64,000 nucleotides of DNA from Arthrobacter sp. Bi83 (GTDB lineage: Bacteria > Actinomycetota > Actinomycetes > Actinomycetales > Micrococcaceae), in assembly GCF_918698095.1 (NCBI RefSeq), contig NZ_CAKKLY010000005.1, positions 1 through 64,000 of the forward strand, read 5' to 3'. Of the stretch, positions 16,004 to 25,086 are shown in pieces. The first letter of the stretch is position 1. Each line of letters begins with the position of its first letter. The translations under genes and the position numbers were made by a program. The notes below the pieces were generated by a model that was not told where the DNA came from, ran no database searches, and worked only from the letters and a program-made list of their open reading frames with translations.

Positions 16004-17413
16004 ATGACATCCACAATCGCCACACGGGCGCCCGCCGGGATCGCGCCATCTGGCCGCCGCGCCGGCAGCATTGGCCTCTGGCTGGTCATGCTTGCCCAAC
16101 TCATGCTTGTCTTGGATGCGACGGTCGTGAACGTCGCACTCCCCCACATCGCCACCGACCTCGATTTCACCCGCGCCCAGCTCAGCTGGGTCCTGAACGG
16201 CTACGCCGTCGCCTTCGGCGGCCTCCTGCTGCTCGGCGGACGGATCGGAGACGTCTTCGGCCGTCGCCGCACGTTCCTGGTGGGCGTCGCAGTCTTCACG
16301 GTCTTCTCGCTGCTCGGCGGCCTGGCCACCTCACCCCTGCTCCTCGTCATCGCACGCGCACTCCAAGGCCTCGGTGCCGCGTTCGCCGCCCCGAGCGTGC
16401 TCGCGCTCATCACCACGAGCGCGCGGGACGACGGCGCGCGGAACCGGGCGCTTGCGTTGTTCTCCGCCGTCGCCTCGATGGGCGGCGCGCTCGGGCTCAT
16501 TCTTGGCGGCCTGCTCACCGACATCGCCAACTGGCGGTGGACCCTCTTCATCAACGTGCCGATCGGCGTCATCGTCCTCCTTGCCGTGCCGCGCCTCGTC
16601 GCCGAAACTCCCCGGAGACCCGGGCGCTTCGACGTGCTCGGAGCGGTGACCGCAACGGGCGGCGCCGTCGCCATCGTGTGGGCCCTCATCCAAGCGGGCG
16701 ACGACGGCTGGTCCAGTCCCCGCACGATCGGCGGGCTGGTGGTCGGCGCAGCATTGATCACCGTGCTCGCCTTCACAGAGCGGAGAGTGGCCCATCCCCT
16801 GCTCCGCCCGCAGCTGCTCCGCAGCCCGAGCCGGGTGGCGGCGCTGGCGGCAATGGCGGCCACCTATGGCGGGATGCTGGCGATGTTTTTCCTCATGGTC
16901 CAGTACCTCGAAAACGATCTGCACCTCACGCCACTGTTGACGGGGCTGGCGTTCCTGCCGATGCCCCTGAGCATCTTCGCGATGTCGCGGATCGTCCCGC
17001 GACTGGTCGAGCGCTTCGGGGCCGTCCGCCTTGTCATCCTCGGCGCCGCCCTTCGCGTGGTCGCCTTCCTGCCGCTCACGCAACTGAGTCCGGACACCCC
17101 CTTCGTGATCGTCATGGCTGCCCTGCTCTTGACGGGAATCTCAGCCGGCATGACGTTCATGCCGCTCACGACGCTCGCGCTTCGCAACGTCGAACCCGAG
17201 CACGCAGGGTCCGCCTCTGGGCTTTTCCAGACAATGCAGCAACTTGGCGGCGCCGTTGGACTGGCCATCGTGGCTTCGACGTACGCGGCCTTCGCTGTCC
17301 CCGGCGACTTCCTGACCGGCGGCCGGGCCGGGTTCTGGTCGGCGACCATCCTGTCCGCCCTCGCGCTGGCAGCCGTCGTCGGGCTGGTCATCAGACCTCG
17401 GAAGGTGGCATGA
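16004..17413 (+). CDS. MFS multidrug exporter, DHA2 (EmrB/QacA) family
   Basis: A 469-residue, 14-helix drug:proton antiporter. Seen are motif D1 near helix 1 (LMLVLDATVVNVALPHIATD), motif A between helices 2 and 3 (GGRIGDVFGRRRTFL), and motif C in helix 5 (GGALGLILGGLLTD). The family-typical WRWTLFINVPIGV follows. The ATG at 16004 is chosen because the first membrane helix follows after a short tail; the frame is open much further upstream, through the TetR gene. Regulated by the divergent TetR protein. Substrate not predictable. Confidence 0.9.
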   Translation: MTSTIATRAPAGIAPSGRRAGSIGLWLVMLAQLMLVLDATVVNVALPHIATDLDFTRAQLSWVLNGYAVAFGGLLLLGGRIGDVFGRRRTFLVGVAVFTVFSLLGGLATSPLLLVIARALQGLGAAFAAPSVLALITTSARDDGARNRALALFSAVASMGGALGLILGGLLTDIANWRWTLFINVPIGVIVLLAVPRLVAETPRRPGRFDVLGAVTATGGAVAIVWALIQAGDDGWSSPRTIGGLVVGAALITVLAFTERRVAHPLLRPQLLRSPSRVAALAAMAATYGGMLAMFFLMVQYLENDLHLTPLLTGLAFLPMPLSIFAMSRIVPRLVERFGAVRLVILGAALRVVAFLPLTQLSPDTPFVIVMAALLLTGISAGMTFMPLTTLALRNVEPEHAGSASGLFQTMQQLGGAVGLAIVASTYAAFAVPGDFLTGGRAGFWSATILSALALAAVVGLVIRPRKVA

Positions 17414-17439
17414 GGGTGGCACCCGTTCGGGGGAAGAGC

Positions 17440-17468
17440 GAAGCCGGGTGCAATTCTCACCCGGCTTC
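17440..17468 (+). terminator. Hairpin terminator, 11-bp perfect stem
   Basis: GAAGCCGGGTG and CACCCGGCTTC pair perfectly around CAATTCT and are followed by a pyrimidine-rich CCTCTCTCT run. Ends the MFS transcript. Confidence 0.8.
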
Positions 17469-17559
17469 CCTCTCTCTGGTCTAGATCCCCCGTTCTAGCC
17501 CTTCTGGCCCTCGGCTACCGCTGGGCCCCGCAATGCGTGGGGTAGCCCGCGCAGCATGG

Positions 17560-19122
17560 TTACCGGGTGCCGCCCCTAGGTTCGTCCTCGAGGTCCCTAG
17601 GTGCCGTGAGATCCATCTCGAGCAGCGGCACCACTTTGGACTTGGTGATGAAGCGGTGAGCCAGCCATAGAACGATGAAGACTGGCAACCCGATGTAGGA
17701 GGAAAGCACCTCCATGGTCCGTCCGGCAAGCACAGCCTCGTAGTTCTGTCCCGCGATTACCAGTATCAGCAGGGCGAAGGCCAGCAGTGGGCCAATGGGG
17801 AACAAGGATGCTTTGTACGGCAGGTCGCTGACTTTGTTTCCCTGGGCCAGGAAGCCGCGCCTGAAACGATAGTGGGAGACCGCGATTCCCGCCCAGACGA
17901 TGAAGCCGCATAGGCCTGACATGTTCAGCAGCCAGGAGTAGGCCGCACCCTGACCGACGATCGCGGAGAGGAACCCGAAGAGTCCCACGGCGGCGGTCGC
18001 CAGCAACGCCGGGATCGGCACACCACGCGAATTGGTCCGGCCGAAGATCTTCGGGGCCATGCCGTCATGGGCCATGGCGTAAAGCATCCGGGTGGAGGCA
18101 TACAGTCCGGAGTTGCCCGCGGACAGGATTGCGGTCAGGATCACGGCGTTCATCAAGGCCGCTGCGAAGGCGATTCCGGCGCGCGAGAAGACCAGGGAAA
18201 ACGGCGACGCTGCAATATCGGACTCGCCGGAGGCCAGCAGGCTCGGATCGGTGAACGGGATCAGGCAGCCGATGATAAAGATGGCACCAATGTAGAAAAG
18301 CATGATGCGCCAGAAGACAGTGCGGATAGCCTTCGGCACTTCGCGACGCGGGTTCTTGGCTTCGCCTGCTGCGACTCCCACGAGTTCGGTGCCCTGGAAG
18401 GAGAACCCGGCAACCATGAAGACCGAGATGATCGAGACCCAACCCCCGTGGAACACGTCATCGCGGTTTTCCCAGTTGCTCAGTCCCGGAGAGTTATCCC
18501 CGAGGATGCCGAAAATCATCAGCACGCCGGCGATCAGGAAGAGCACCACTGCGCTGACCTTGATCAGGGAGAGCCAGAACTCCGACTCACCAAAGGACTT
18601 CGCCGAGAGGGCATTGAGCCCGGTCAACACCAGCAGGAAGATCCCGGCCCACACCCATCCCGGGACCCCCGGGAACCAGAAGTCCATGATGATCCCGGCC
18701 GCGACCAGCTCGGCGGCCACCGTGATGGCCCAGTTGAACCAATAGTTCCAGCCGATCGCGAACCCAAAGGACGGGGAGACGAAACGGGTGGCAAAGGACT
18801 GGAAAGAACCGGCGACCGGAATTTTGGCCGCCATCTCGCCCAGTGACTGCATCAACAGGAATACCATCAGCCCGACCAGCGCATAGGCGACCAACGCACC
18901 GCCGGGACCCGCCTGGGCAATGGTACTGCCCGAGGCCACGAACAGCCCGGTACCGATCGCACCGCCGATAGCAATCATCTGCAGGTGGCGGTTGTTTAGC
19001 CCGCGCTTGAGTTCGTTGGTGGTTTCGCCGGAAGCGCGATCTGCCCCTATCGCAAGGGAGGACCCCTGTTGTGCTGTTTCATCGGGTTTGATGTCTACGG
19101 CAGTTCCGCTCGTCGGTGTCAT
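17560..19122 (-). CDS. Amino-acid permease (APC superfamily, LysP/AAT-like)
   Basis: A 520-residue, 12-helix amino acid:proton symporter of the AAT family. Clear family marks: HLQMIAIGGAIGTGLFVASG with the unwound GIGTGLF-type helix 1, LGEMAAKIPVAGSFQSFATR, the consensus-like FQGTELVGVAAGEAKNPRRE, and LSAGNSGLYASTRMLYAMAH. These suit lysine, histidine or aromatic amino acid carriers; the substrate cannot be fixed. It is monocistronic, with 600 nt of non-coding DNA upstream. Confidence 0.9.
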   Translation of the reverse strand: MTPTSGTAVDIKPDETAQQGSSLAIGADRASGETTNELKRGLNNRHLQMIAIGGAIGTGLFVASGSTIAQAGPGGALVAYALVGLMVFLLMQSLGEMAAKIPVAGSFQSFATRFVSPSFGFAIGWNYWFNWAITVAAELVAAGIIMDFWFPGVPGWVWAGIFLLVLTGLNALSAKSFGESEFWLSLIKVSAVVLFLIAGVLMIFGILGDNSPGLSNWENRDDVFHGGWVSIISVFMVAGFSFQGTELVGVAAGEAKNPRREVPKAIRTVFWRIMLFYIGAIFIIGCLIPFTDPSLLASGESDIAASPFSLVFSRAGIAFAAALMNAVILTAILSAGNSGLYASTRMLYAMAHDGMAPKIFGRTNSRGVPIPALLATAAVGLFGFLSAIVGQGAAYSWLLNMSGLCGFIVWAGIAVSHYRFRRGFLAQGNKVSDLPYKASLFPIGPLLAFALLILVIAGQNYEAVLAGRTMEVLSSYIGLPVFIVLWLAHRFITKSKVVPLLEMDLTAPRDLEDEPRGGTR

Positions 19123-19723
19123 GCAACACCGCCAAGGGAGCTAAGAATCAGTCCTGAACCGGAGCAAAGAGCGGTTTCAGGGGTGGTGCCGGGAGCAATA
19201 GCCCGATCACTTTTTTGCGTGTGGGAGCCAAGTCCCATGGTGCCTCCGAAAAGGTAGCTGCGGTGGATTTAAGCCTTCCGGAGCCCCCGGGCCGGGAAGG
19301 ATGGTGATCAAGCTAACACACGTGAAGGAAGCGACCTTTGGCGCGGCGAATGTTGCACGCCCGACGGGTCAAGTCCTTACGCATGGGCATGGGTTACTCG
19401 ATTTCAGCGTAAGGGTTGCTGATTTGATCGCACTTGCCGAGTAAGCAGCTCTGTCGATCTGCTATGGCACGCGGCCGGCGTTAGGCGAATGACGCCAGGC
19501 GTGTCCGCGAGCCACCCGAACAACGCTGGAGCCCCGGCCTATTCAATCGAGATGCGCGGTTTGTGGGATGCCCAAAGGCACCCGACCTTAAGGTCAAGCG
19601 CAGGCATAGCAGTGAAGAGACGGTTGCTAGCAAAAGGATTCCTTATGCATGAGAGAATAACCCTTCACGAATGCTTACGCACTGCTAGCTTCTTCAGGAA
19701 TCCCCTCAACGGAAGGAACGAGC
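19123..19723. other. 600-nt divergent intergenic region
   Basis: No gene was recognised on either strand. It must hold the promoters of the permease (minus) and the DUF6421 gene (plus). Short hairpins occur, such as TGGGAGCCAAGTCCCA near 19220, but none matches a riboswitch class known to me. The direct-repeat half GCTAGC occurs at about 19626 and 19684. Confidence 0.5.
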
Positions 19724-21127
19724 ATGTCTGTAATCGCAAACCCGGAAGTGATAACCACCCGGGCAGAAGACCTCAAGGCGCTCCCGGCATGGCAGGCACT
19801 GAAGGCAGCCGTCATCGGACTGCAGCAGGTTCAAGTGCAGGACGGTTCCGTTCCGGAACCCGCTGACCATGACCAGGCCCGCCAGAATGTCGGCATCATT
19901 ACTGACTCAATCAGTGACCTGCGCCCCCACCTCCCCCACGATTTGGACTACCTTGAACTGCTCGTGCAGGACTTCCAGCAGTGGGCGTCCGAGGGCTTCG
20001 TCGTACCGGATTTCCTCGACTCATTGGTAGCCTTCCACCCCGAGCAGTGGCGCATCGATGGGCTGCCGCACCTGGTTGTGTTCCCCATGTACACGCAGAA
20101 CGGCAGCACCAACCGCTACTTCGAGGCCGTCCTCATCGAGGTCATTTGGCCCTCTTTCGTCGCTGAACTGGAGGCAGCAGACTACTCCAACAAGCTGTTC
20201 GTCCCCATCAGCTTCATCGATTTCACGCCCGGCTATGACACGAACTCCGCAGTTCTCTTCCCCGAGAGCGTTGCAGTCCGGAGCACCCCCTCCTTCACTT
20301 GGGGAGGCATTTTCGCGGACCGCGAAGCTGCCCGGTTCCGTCGCGTCCTAAAAGCTGCTGCCGACATCACTTCCCTGGACCTGCCGGCTGACGCCGCGGA
20401 ATTCATCGACGACCAGCACCTTACGGAGAAGACCTTCGTGATGTGGGATCTGATCCATGACCGGACCCACATGCGCGGTGACCTGCCCTTTGACCCGTTC
20501 ATGATCAAGCAGCGGATGCCGTATTTCCTGTACTCACTGGAGGAGCTCCGCTGTGACCTGACCGCCTTCCGCGAATCAGTCCTCATCGAGCGGGACGAAA
20601 CGGCTTCCGAGGACGCCCGCAAGCACGCCAAGCTGGTCCAGTACGCCGTGATCTTCGACCGCATTTTCCGCTTCGCGATTACCGGGAACCGGGTTCGTAA
20701 CTACGACGCAGTGGGCGGCCAATTGCTGTTCGCCTGGATGCACCAGCACCGAGTCCTGCACTGGACCGATGGAAAGTTGAGCATCGACTGGAAGGACGTC
20801 GCCGGCGTGGTCGTCGAGCTGGGTCTCCGCATCGAGGAACTCTACTGGCGTTCAATCGACCGGCCGAAGACCGCACACTGGCTGGCTGCCTACGAGCTCG
20901 TCTCGGAAACCCTCACCCCCCACCCAGCCTCCGTGTGGGCCAAGGGACCGGAGGCCCTTCCGCTCGAAGGCCCTCCCCGGGGTCTGACGGACCAGATCCT
21001 TGATGACGAATTCCCTCTGTCGATGTTCTACGAGGCTCTGGAGAAGAAGATGTCTTCGGTCATTGAATCAACTGCCGGGATCACCGGTCAGAGCCCTGTG
21101 AAGACTGAGGGCGAGGCGGGCGCATGA
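19724..21127 (+). CDS. DUF6421-family protein
   Basis: A 467-residue protein of the actinobacterial DUF6421 family, whose biochemical role is unknown. GGAAGG lies 8 nt before the ATG. A conserved-looking block DLIHDRTHMRGDLPFDPFMI has an HxxxH arrangement followed by several acidic positions (SLEELRCDLTAF), suggestive of a metal site; this is inference. No signal peptide or membrane helix. Its stop overlaps the start of an SDR gene by 4 nt (ATGA), so the two are translationally coupled and probably act together. Confidence 0.8.
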   Translation: MSVIANPEVITTRAEDLKALPAWQALKAAVIGLQQVQVQDGSVPEPADHDQARQNVGIITDSISDLRPHLPHDLDYLELLVQDFQQWASEGFVVPDFLDSLVAFHPEQWRIDGLPHLVVFPMYTQNGSTNRYFEAVLIEVIWPSFVAELEAADYSNKLFVPISFIDFTPGYDTNSAVLFPESVAVRSTPSFTWGGIFADREAARFRRVLKAAADITSLDLPADAAEFIDDQHLTEKTFVMWDLIHDRTHMRGDLPFDPFMIKQRMPYFLYSLEELRCDLTAFRESVLIERDETASEDARKHAKLVQYAVIFDRIFRFAITGNRVRNYDAVGGQLLFAWMHQHRVLHWTDGKLSIDWKDVAGVVVELGLRIEELYWRSIDRPKTAHWLAAYELVSETLTPHPASVWAKGPEALPLEGPPRGLTDQILDDEFPLSMFYEALEKKMSSVIESTAGITGQSPVKTEGEAGA

Positions 21128-21882
21128 GCCAGGACCTCTCGGGGCGTACGGTCGTCGTCGCCGGTTCGACAAGCGCTGCCGGCGTCGCGGTAGTCCGCAC
21201 CCTCTCGCAAGCAGGGGCACGCGTGGCCGCAGTGGACATTCTTGAGGACCGAGTGCAGGAGCTCTCGGTCGCGTACGACAACGTCACGGGCTATGTCTGC
21301 AACCTCGCGGACCTGCAAGCCGTTGAGGACTTGGCGGCCTCTGTCCGGAACGATCTGGGTCCCGTGGACGGCCTTATCCATCTTGTAGGAGGGTGGCGAG
21401 GCGGTACCGGCATTAAAGGCCAGACGGATGAAGACTGGGACTTTCTGCACACCAGCGTCCTCACCACCCTGAGGAACACCAGTCGCGCGTTTTACCATGA
21501 CTTGGCTACCTCCCCTGTGGGTCGCCTGGCCATCGTTTCCGCACAGTCCGCTTCCTCGCCGACAGCGGACGGGGCCGCCTATGCCGCCGTCAAGTCCGCC
21601 GCCGAGGCATGGACCCTGGCCGTGGCCGACGGATTCCGGCACCTGCAGGGAGGAAACGAAAGCCCCCTCTCCGCTCAGCACTCGGCCGCCCTGGTCTTCG
21701 TCGTCAAGGCTCTGGTCGATGACCGGATGCGCGCAGCCCAGCCGGAACGGAAATTTCCGGGCTTCACCGATGTCAGTGTCCTTGCCGATGCTGTACAGCG
21801 GATCTTCGGCCTGGAGGCAGAACAGATCAACGGGCAGCGCTTGTCACTCACGGCCGGCCACCTCGTGGGCGCACCGGCATAA
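21124..21882 (+). CDS. Short-chain dehydrogenase/reductase coupled to DUF6421
   Basis: A 252-residue SDR. It starts with a Rossmann strand (RTVVVAGSTSAAGVAVVRTL) whose glycine motif is atypical (GSTSAAG rather than TGGSxGIG), then HLVGGWRGG in place of NNAG. The active site is Ser in IVSAQSAS and YAAVKSAAE in place of YxxxK, which keeps Tyr and Lys. The divergent motifs suggest a specialised member. It overlaps DUF6421 by 4 nt. Cofactor and substrate unknown. Confidence 0.85.
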   Translation: MSQDLSGRTVVVAGSTSAAGVAVVRTLSQAGARVAAVDILEDRVQELSVAYDNVTGYVCNLADLQAVEDLAASVRNDLGPVDGLIHLVGGWRGGTGIKGQTDEDWDFLHTSVLTTLRNTSRAFYHDLATSPVGRLAIVSAQSASSPTADGAAYAAVKSAAEAWTLAVADGFRHLQGGNESPLSAQHSAALVFVVKALVDDRMRAAQPERKFPGFTDVSVLADAVQRIFGLEAEQINGQRLSLTAGHLVGAPA

Positions 21883-21929
21883 GCGTCAGCGTTGATACGA
21901 AAGCAGGCGTCCCGCAGATACTGGCGGGG

Positions 21930-22579
21930 CGCCTGCACAACAGCGCATATCAATACCGACGAAAACGGCGCCCCGGAACGGATTGGCGGAGTGAAGCTCC
22001 TCCCGATCCCCACACCGGATGGCAAACTCACCCGGGAATTGATCGACGCCGAAGCCTGGGTGGGGAGACGAGCATCGGGCGCAACCGCTGGTCGTATCGA
22101 TCACCCAGACCACCGAACTCGGCACCTGCTACAACAAAAACGGGCTGCTGTTCGGTGAAGCCGTTATCTGGCTCAACCCACAGTCCGACCCAGGCATGAG
22201 CTACCTGCGCAAGATGAACATGCAGCTTGCCTCAAAGATGCGTTTCGTCTCTGCGCAACTGGTAGCCCTGCTAACGGATGGGTTGTGGCTGCGGTCCGCC
22301 AGTCACGCCAACGAGATGGCTCGACGTCTCAGCGAAGGAATCTCGGCCATTAACGGCGTCTCGCTGACGCAAGCAACACAGTCCAATGGCGTCTTTGCCG
22401 TTCTTCCACCCGGGGCAGCCGCGAAAGTCCGGGAATCCTTCCGCTTCTATGACTGGGACCAAGCACGCGGCGAAGTCAGGTGGATGTGCTCCTGGGACAC
22501 CACCGAAACCGACGTCCGATCTCTCGTGGCTGCAGTTGACGCTGCCGTAGGCTCCCCAGCTTCACAACGAAACGTGTAA
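21930..22579 (+). pseudogene. Threonine aldolase remnant (beta-eliminating lyase family)
   Basis: A decayed PLP-dependent threonine aldolase-like gene. The first piece reads TTAHINTDENGAPERIGGVK and LLPIPTPDGKLTRELIDAEA; near 22058 two bases are lost relative to the expected GWGDEHR, shifting the frame. The second piece, in the new frame, reads QPLVVSITQTTELGTCY and jumps directly to NGLLFGEAVIWLNPQ, an in-frame deletion of roughly 70-75 codons that removes the central helices and the PLP-lysine region. The third piece (SYLRKMNMQLASKMRF to the end) is intact. The N-terminal part is also missing. Dead gene; a hairpin terminator follows. Confidence 0.8.
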
Positions 22580-22619
22580 ACAGGGAGAGGTAACCGCCAG
22601 CCAATGGCGGTGCTTTCCA

Positions 22620-22649
22620 GCGGGCGCGGTCTCAAGAGGCCGCGCCCGC
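22620..22649 (+). terminator. Hairpin terminator, 10-bp GC stem
   Basis: GCGGGCGCGG and CCGCGCCCGC pair perfectly around TCTCAAGAGG, whose TCT/AGA can extend the stem. It lies 40 nt after the threonine aldolase remnant. Confidence 0.7.
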
Positions 22650-22773
22650 GTCATCGTCGGGGAGAAACAAAAGGACGAGCTCTTCGGCCGCGATGTGGGC
22701 CCCGGTCTTGACCAGGACCACCCGGAGTGAGGTAACAGGGCGGCAGTAGACGCAGCTGGACTTCATTTCAGTT

Positions 22774-22784
22774 GATACCGTATC
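22774..22784. promoter_or_regulatory. GATAC-C-GTATC palindrome upstream of MarR gene
   Basis: A perfect 5-bp inverted repeat within TTGATACCGTATCGAA, 30 nt before the MarR start. It shares the GATA..TATC pattern with the larger palindrome at 24229, suggesting the same regulator binds both. Confidence 0.5.
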
Positions 22785-22813
22785 GAATGAATGGATGGCG
22801 GTAATGTGGCTTC

Positions 22814-23299
22814 ATGACCCCCGATGTTCCTCACAGAACCACCGCCTCGCGTGCGACAGACCGCCCCGGGGATGAATCGCCTTTCGCTCTCGGCCTGCTT
22901 CTGCGCCAGGCGCACTGGCACGCGGCCACGGTGATGGCGGAAGCACTCCGGCCGCTCGGCATCGAATTGAGGCATTTTGCCGTGCTGATCGTGCTCGTCG
23001 ATACCGGGGCCACGGTGCAGCGGGACTTGGCGGCGGCGACGGGGTCGGACAAGGCGGGAATCATGCGGGTCGTGGACGACCTGGAGCGTAAGGGGCTGGC
23101 CGTACGCAAGACCGTTCCGGGGGACCGGCGGGCGCGGGCAGTGGAGATCACGCCTCAGGGACTCGAGCTTTTCGATGCAGCCCATGTGGCGGCGGAGCCG
23201 CTGTCCGAGCGTCTGGTTGCCGACCTGGGGCCCGGCGAGACCGAGCAACTGAAGGATCTGCTGACCCGGCTTGCCCATCCCGCGGGCACTGAGGCGTAA
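22814..23299 (+). CDS. MarR-family transcriptional regulator
   Basis: A 161-residue winged-helix dimer-forming regulator. The core runs from LGLLLRQAHWHAATVMAEAL through the recognition region QRDLAAATGSDKAGIMRVVD to the wing RKTVPGDRRARAVEITPQG. It heads a small redox cluster (azoreductase, nitroreductase, NmrA-like protein) and a palindrome lies in its own promoter. MarR proteins of this kind often sense quinones or oxidants; that role is inferred from neighbours. Codon usage is more extremely GC-rich than in nearby genes. Confidence 0.88.
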   Translation: MTPDVPHRTTASRATDRPGDESPFALGLLLRQAHWHAATVMAEALRPLGIELRHFAVLIVLVDTGATVQRDLAAATGSDKAGIMRVVDDLERKGLAVRKTVPGDRRARAVEITPQGLELFDAAHVAAEPLSERLVADLGPGETEQLKDLLTRLAHPAGTEA

Positions 23300-23457
23300 G
23301 CACGCCCCCGCACGGTTTGCCTGCCGCGTGGCGCAGGTCGCCTCCTGCGGCTTTCCCGGCGAGCCCGCCCCTGAGGGCTGCGGCCATCCTCGCTGCGCAC
23401 CCTGACTTCGGGGAGTGCCACTGTCGCCGTCGGAGGGGCGCAGGCGGCGAGGGTGGC

Positions 23458-23486
23458 GTGTGACGCCTCGGGTCGAGGCGTCACAC
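23458..23486. terminator. Hairpin terminator between convergent genes, 12-bp stem
   Basis: GTGTGACGCCTC and GAGGCGTCACAC pair perfectly around GGGTC. It lies between the 3' ends of the MarR and azoreductase genes and may serve both. Confidence 0.75.
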
Positions 23487-23506
23487 GGCGTCCATGGCAC
23501 GGGCGG

Positions 23507-24157
23507 TTACGCGGTGAAGCGCGCCGCGAGTTCCTTTGCCTTGGTGGTCGCGTCCTCGAAGGCGCGCTGTCGGGAGGCCTCGTAAAGGGGGACCAGTTCC
23601 GACATGGCCGGGTTGCGGGGGGCCATGGTGAGTTCCGGGACGATGAAGTCCAGGTCCAGGCCGAGGGTGCCCCTGAGCACGGCGTCGAGGTAGTTCAGCA
23701 CGAACTCGTAGCCCTCGCGAGGAGTGCCCGGCGCGTAGGAGCCGCCGCGGCTGGCGACGACGGTGACCGGGGTGCCCTGGGCGGAGGGGGTCTCGCCCGC
23801 GGTGCGTCCGAGCAGGATCACGTTGTCCAGCCACGCCTTGAGGGTCGACGGGATCGAGAAGTTGTACATGGGGGCGCCGATCAGGACCGCGTCCGCCTCC
23901 TCCAGTTCCTCGATGAGCCTGACGCGCGGGGCGAACGCGGCGGACTGGCCCGGGGTGCGCTCGGACGGGGCGGCGAAACCGGCGGTGTGGGCGTCGGCGG
24001 TGATGTGCGGGACAGGGTTGGCGGCGACGTCACGGTAGATTACCGTGCCGTCCGGGTACTGCTCCTCCCAGGCTTTGCGGAACGCGTCCGCGACCGACCG
24101 GGACGAGGACGCTTCGCCGGGGAATACGGACGAGTCGATGTGCAGCAGCGTGGCCAT
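23507..24157 (-). CDS. azoR: FMN-dependent NADH-azoreductase
   Basis: A 216-residue flavodoxin-like quinone/azo reductase that reduces azo dyes and quinones with NADH in two-electron steps. The N-terminal LLHIDSSVFPGEASSSRSVA binds the FMN phosphate; APMYNFSIPSTLKAWLDNVI is the signature FMN-binding/dimer segment, and VVASRGGSY the third. The ATG at 24157 has TAGGAGA at 7-nt spacing. It is divergent from a nitroreductase gene across a 14-bp palindrome. Together with MarR this reads as a quinone or nitro-compound detoxification regulon. Confidence 0.92.
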   Translation of the reverse strand: MATLLHIDSSVFPGEASSSRSVADAFRKAWEEQYPDGTVIYRDVAANPVPHITADAHTAGFAAPSERTPGQSAAFAPRVRLIEELEEADAVLIGAPMYNFSIPSTLKAWLDNVILLGRTAGETPSAQGTPVTVVASRGGSYAPGTPREGYEFVLNYLDAVLRGTLGLDLDFIVPELTMAPRNPAMSELVPLYEASRQRAFEDATTKAKELAARFTA

Positions 24158-24228
24158 GGATTTTCTCCTAAGAACGGTGCCCGGGGCGGGGAACCAAGGG
24201 CTGAGGATTCGCACCCGTAGATAGTTGC

Positions 24229-24262
24229 GTACGAGATAGTATTGAATGATACTATCTCGTAC
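24229..24262. promoter_or_regulatory. Large perfect palindrome between azoR and nitroreductase
   Basis: GTACGAGATAGTAT and ATACTATCTCGTAC are perfect 14-bp arms around TGAATG, in the middle of the divergent promoter. A further half-like TAGATAGTTGCGTAC precedes it. This is the strongest operator-like site in the window; likely bound by the MarR-family protein or an unlinked regulator. Confidence 0.8.
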
Positions 24263-24303
24263 GACAGAGATAAACACGCTGAGAGATTGGGAGAGAGCCG
24301 ATC

Positions 24304-24972
24304 ATGGACGTCTATGAGGCGGTCACGAGCCGACGAGCGGTGCGCGGATTCACCGACCAGCATGTCCCGAAGCATGTGCTGGAGGCCGTGCTGTCCGCCG
24401 CGGCCTGGTCGCCGTCCGGGTCGAACCTCCAGCCGTGGCACGCCTACGTGCTGACCGACGGGCCGCTGGCCGAACTCAAGAAGCGCGCCGGTGAGCGCCT
24501 GGCCGCAGGCGACCCCTGGGACGAGCCGGAGTACGAGATGTACCCGCCCGCGCTGAAGTCCCCGTATCACGAGCGCCGATCCGCCTTCGGCGAGCAGCGC
24601 TACGGAGCACTCGGCATTCCGCGCGAGGACGTGGAGGCGCGCCAGAGGGCCGCAGCCGCGAACTGGGACTGCTTCGGCGCGCCCGCCGCCCTGTTCTGCT
24701 ACATCGACCGCGACATGGGCCCGGCCCAATGGGCCGACGTCGGCATGTATCTGCAGACCGTCATGCTGCTCCTCCGCGCCGAAGGGCTGCACAGTTGCCC
24801 GCAGATGGCATGGGCGAAGTATCACAACACCGTCGCGGAGGTCCTGTCACCGCCGGACAAGCTTGTCCTCTTCTGTGGCATGTCGATCGGGTTCCGGGAC
24901 GTCACAGTGGGCGCCGCCCGTACGGGCCGGGCGCCTCTGGACGAGACGGCCACGTTCGTCGATGCTTACTAA
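24304..24972 (+). CDS. Nitroreductase-family protein
   Basis: A 222-residue FMN-dependent NAD(P)H nitroreductase. Family marks: the N-terminal VTSRRAVRGFTD and the FMN-binding AAWSPSGSNLQPWHAYVL, then the dimer helix (WADVGMYLQTVMLLLRAEGL) and the C-terminal FCGMSIGFRD. It reduces nitroaromatics and quinones. It is expressed divergently from azoR under the shared palindrome, and an NmrA-like gene follows 114 nt downstream. Confidence 0.92.
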   Translation: MDVYEAVTSRRAVRGFTDQHVPKHVLEAVLSAAAWSPSGSNLQPWHAYVLTDGPLAELKKRAGERLAAGDPWDEPEYEMYPPALKSPYHERRSAFGEQRYGALGIPREDVEARQRAAAANWDCFGAPAALFCYIDRDMGPAQWADVGMYLQTVMLLLRAEGLHSCPQMAWAKYHNTVAEVLSPPDKLVLFCGMSIGFRDVTVGAARTGRAPLDETATFVDAY

Positions 24973-25086
24973 CACCGGCCGCCCTCGGCCGATGTACTCC
25001 GACAGAAGTTATCCGAGTTTGGTACATGCCACCCACACGTGGTTCATGCGCCATGTATTGCACATTCTCCCAACGAAAGGCATGTC

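Noticed and set aside
19123..19330. Possible riboswitch upstream of the amino-acid permease.
   Set aside because: Short hairpins exist, but no conserved core of the lysine, glycine, SAM or glutamine classes was found by reading.
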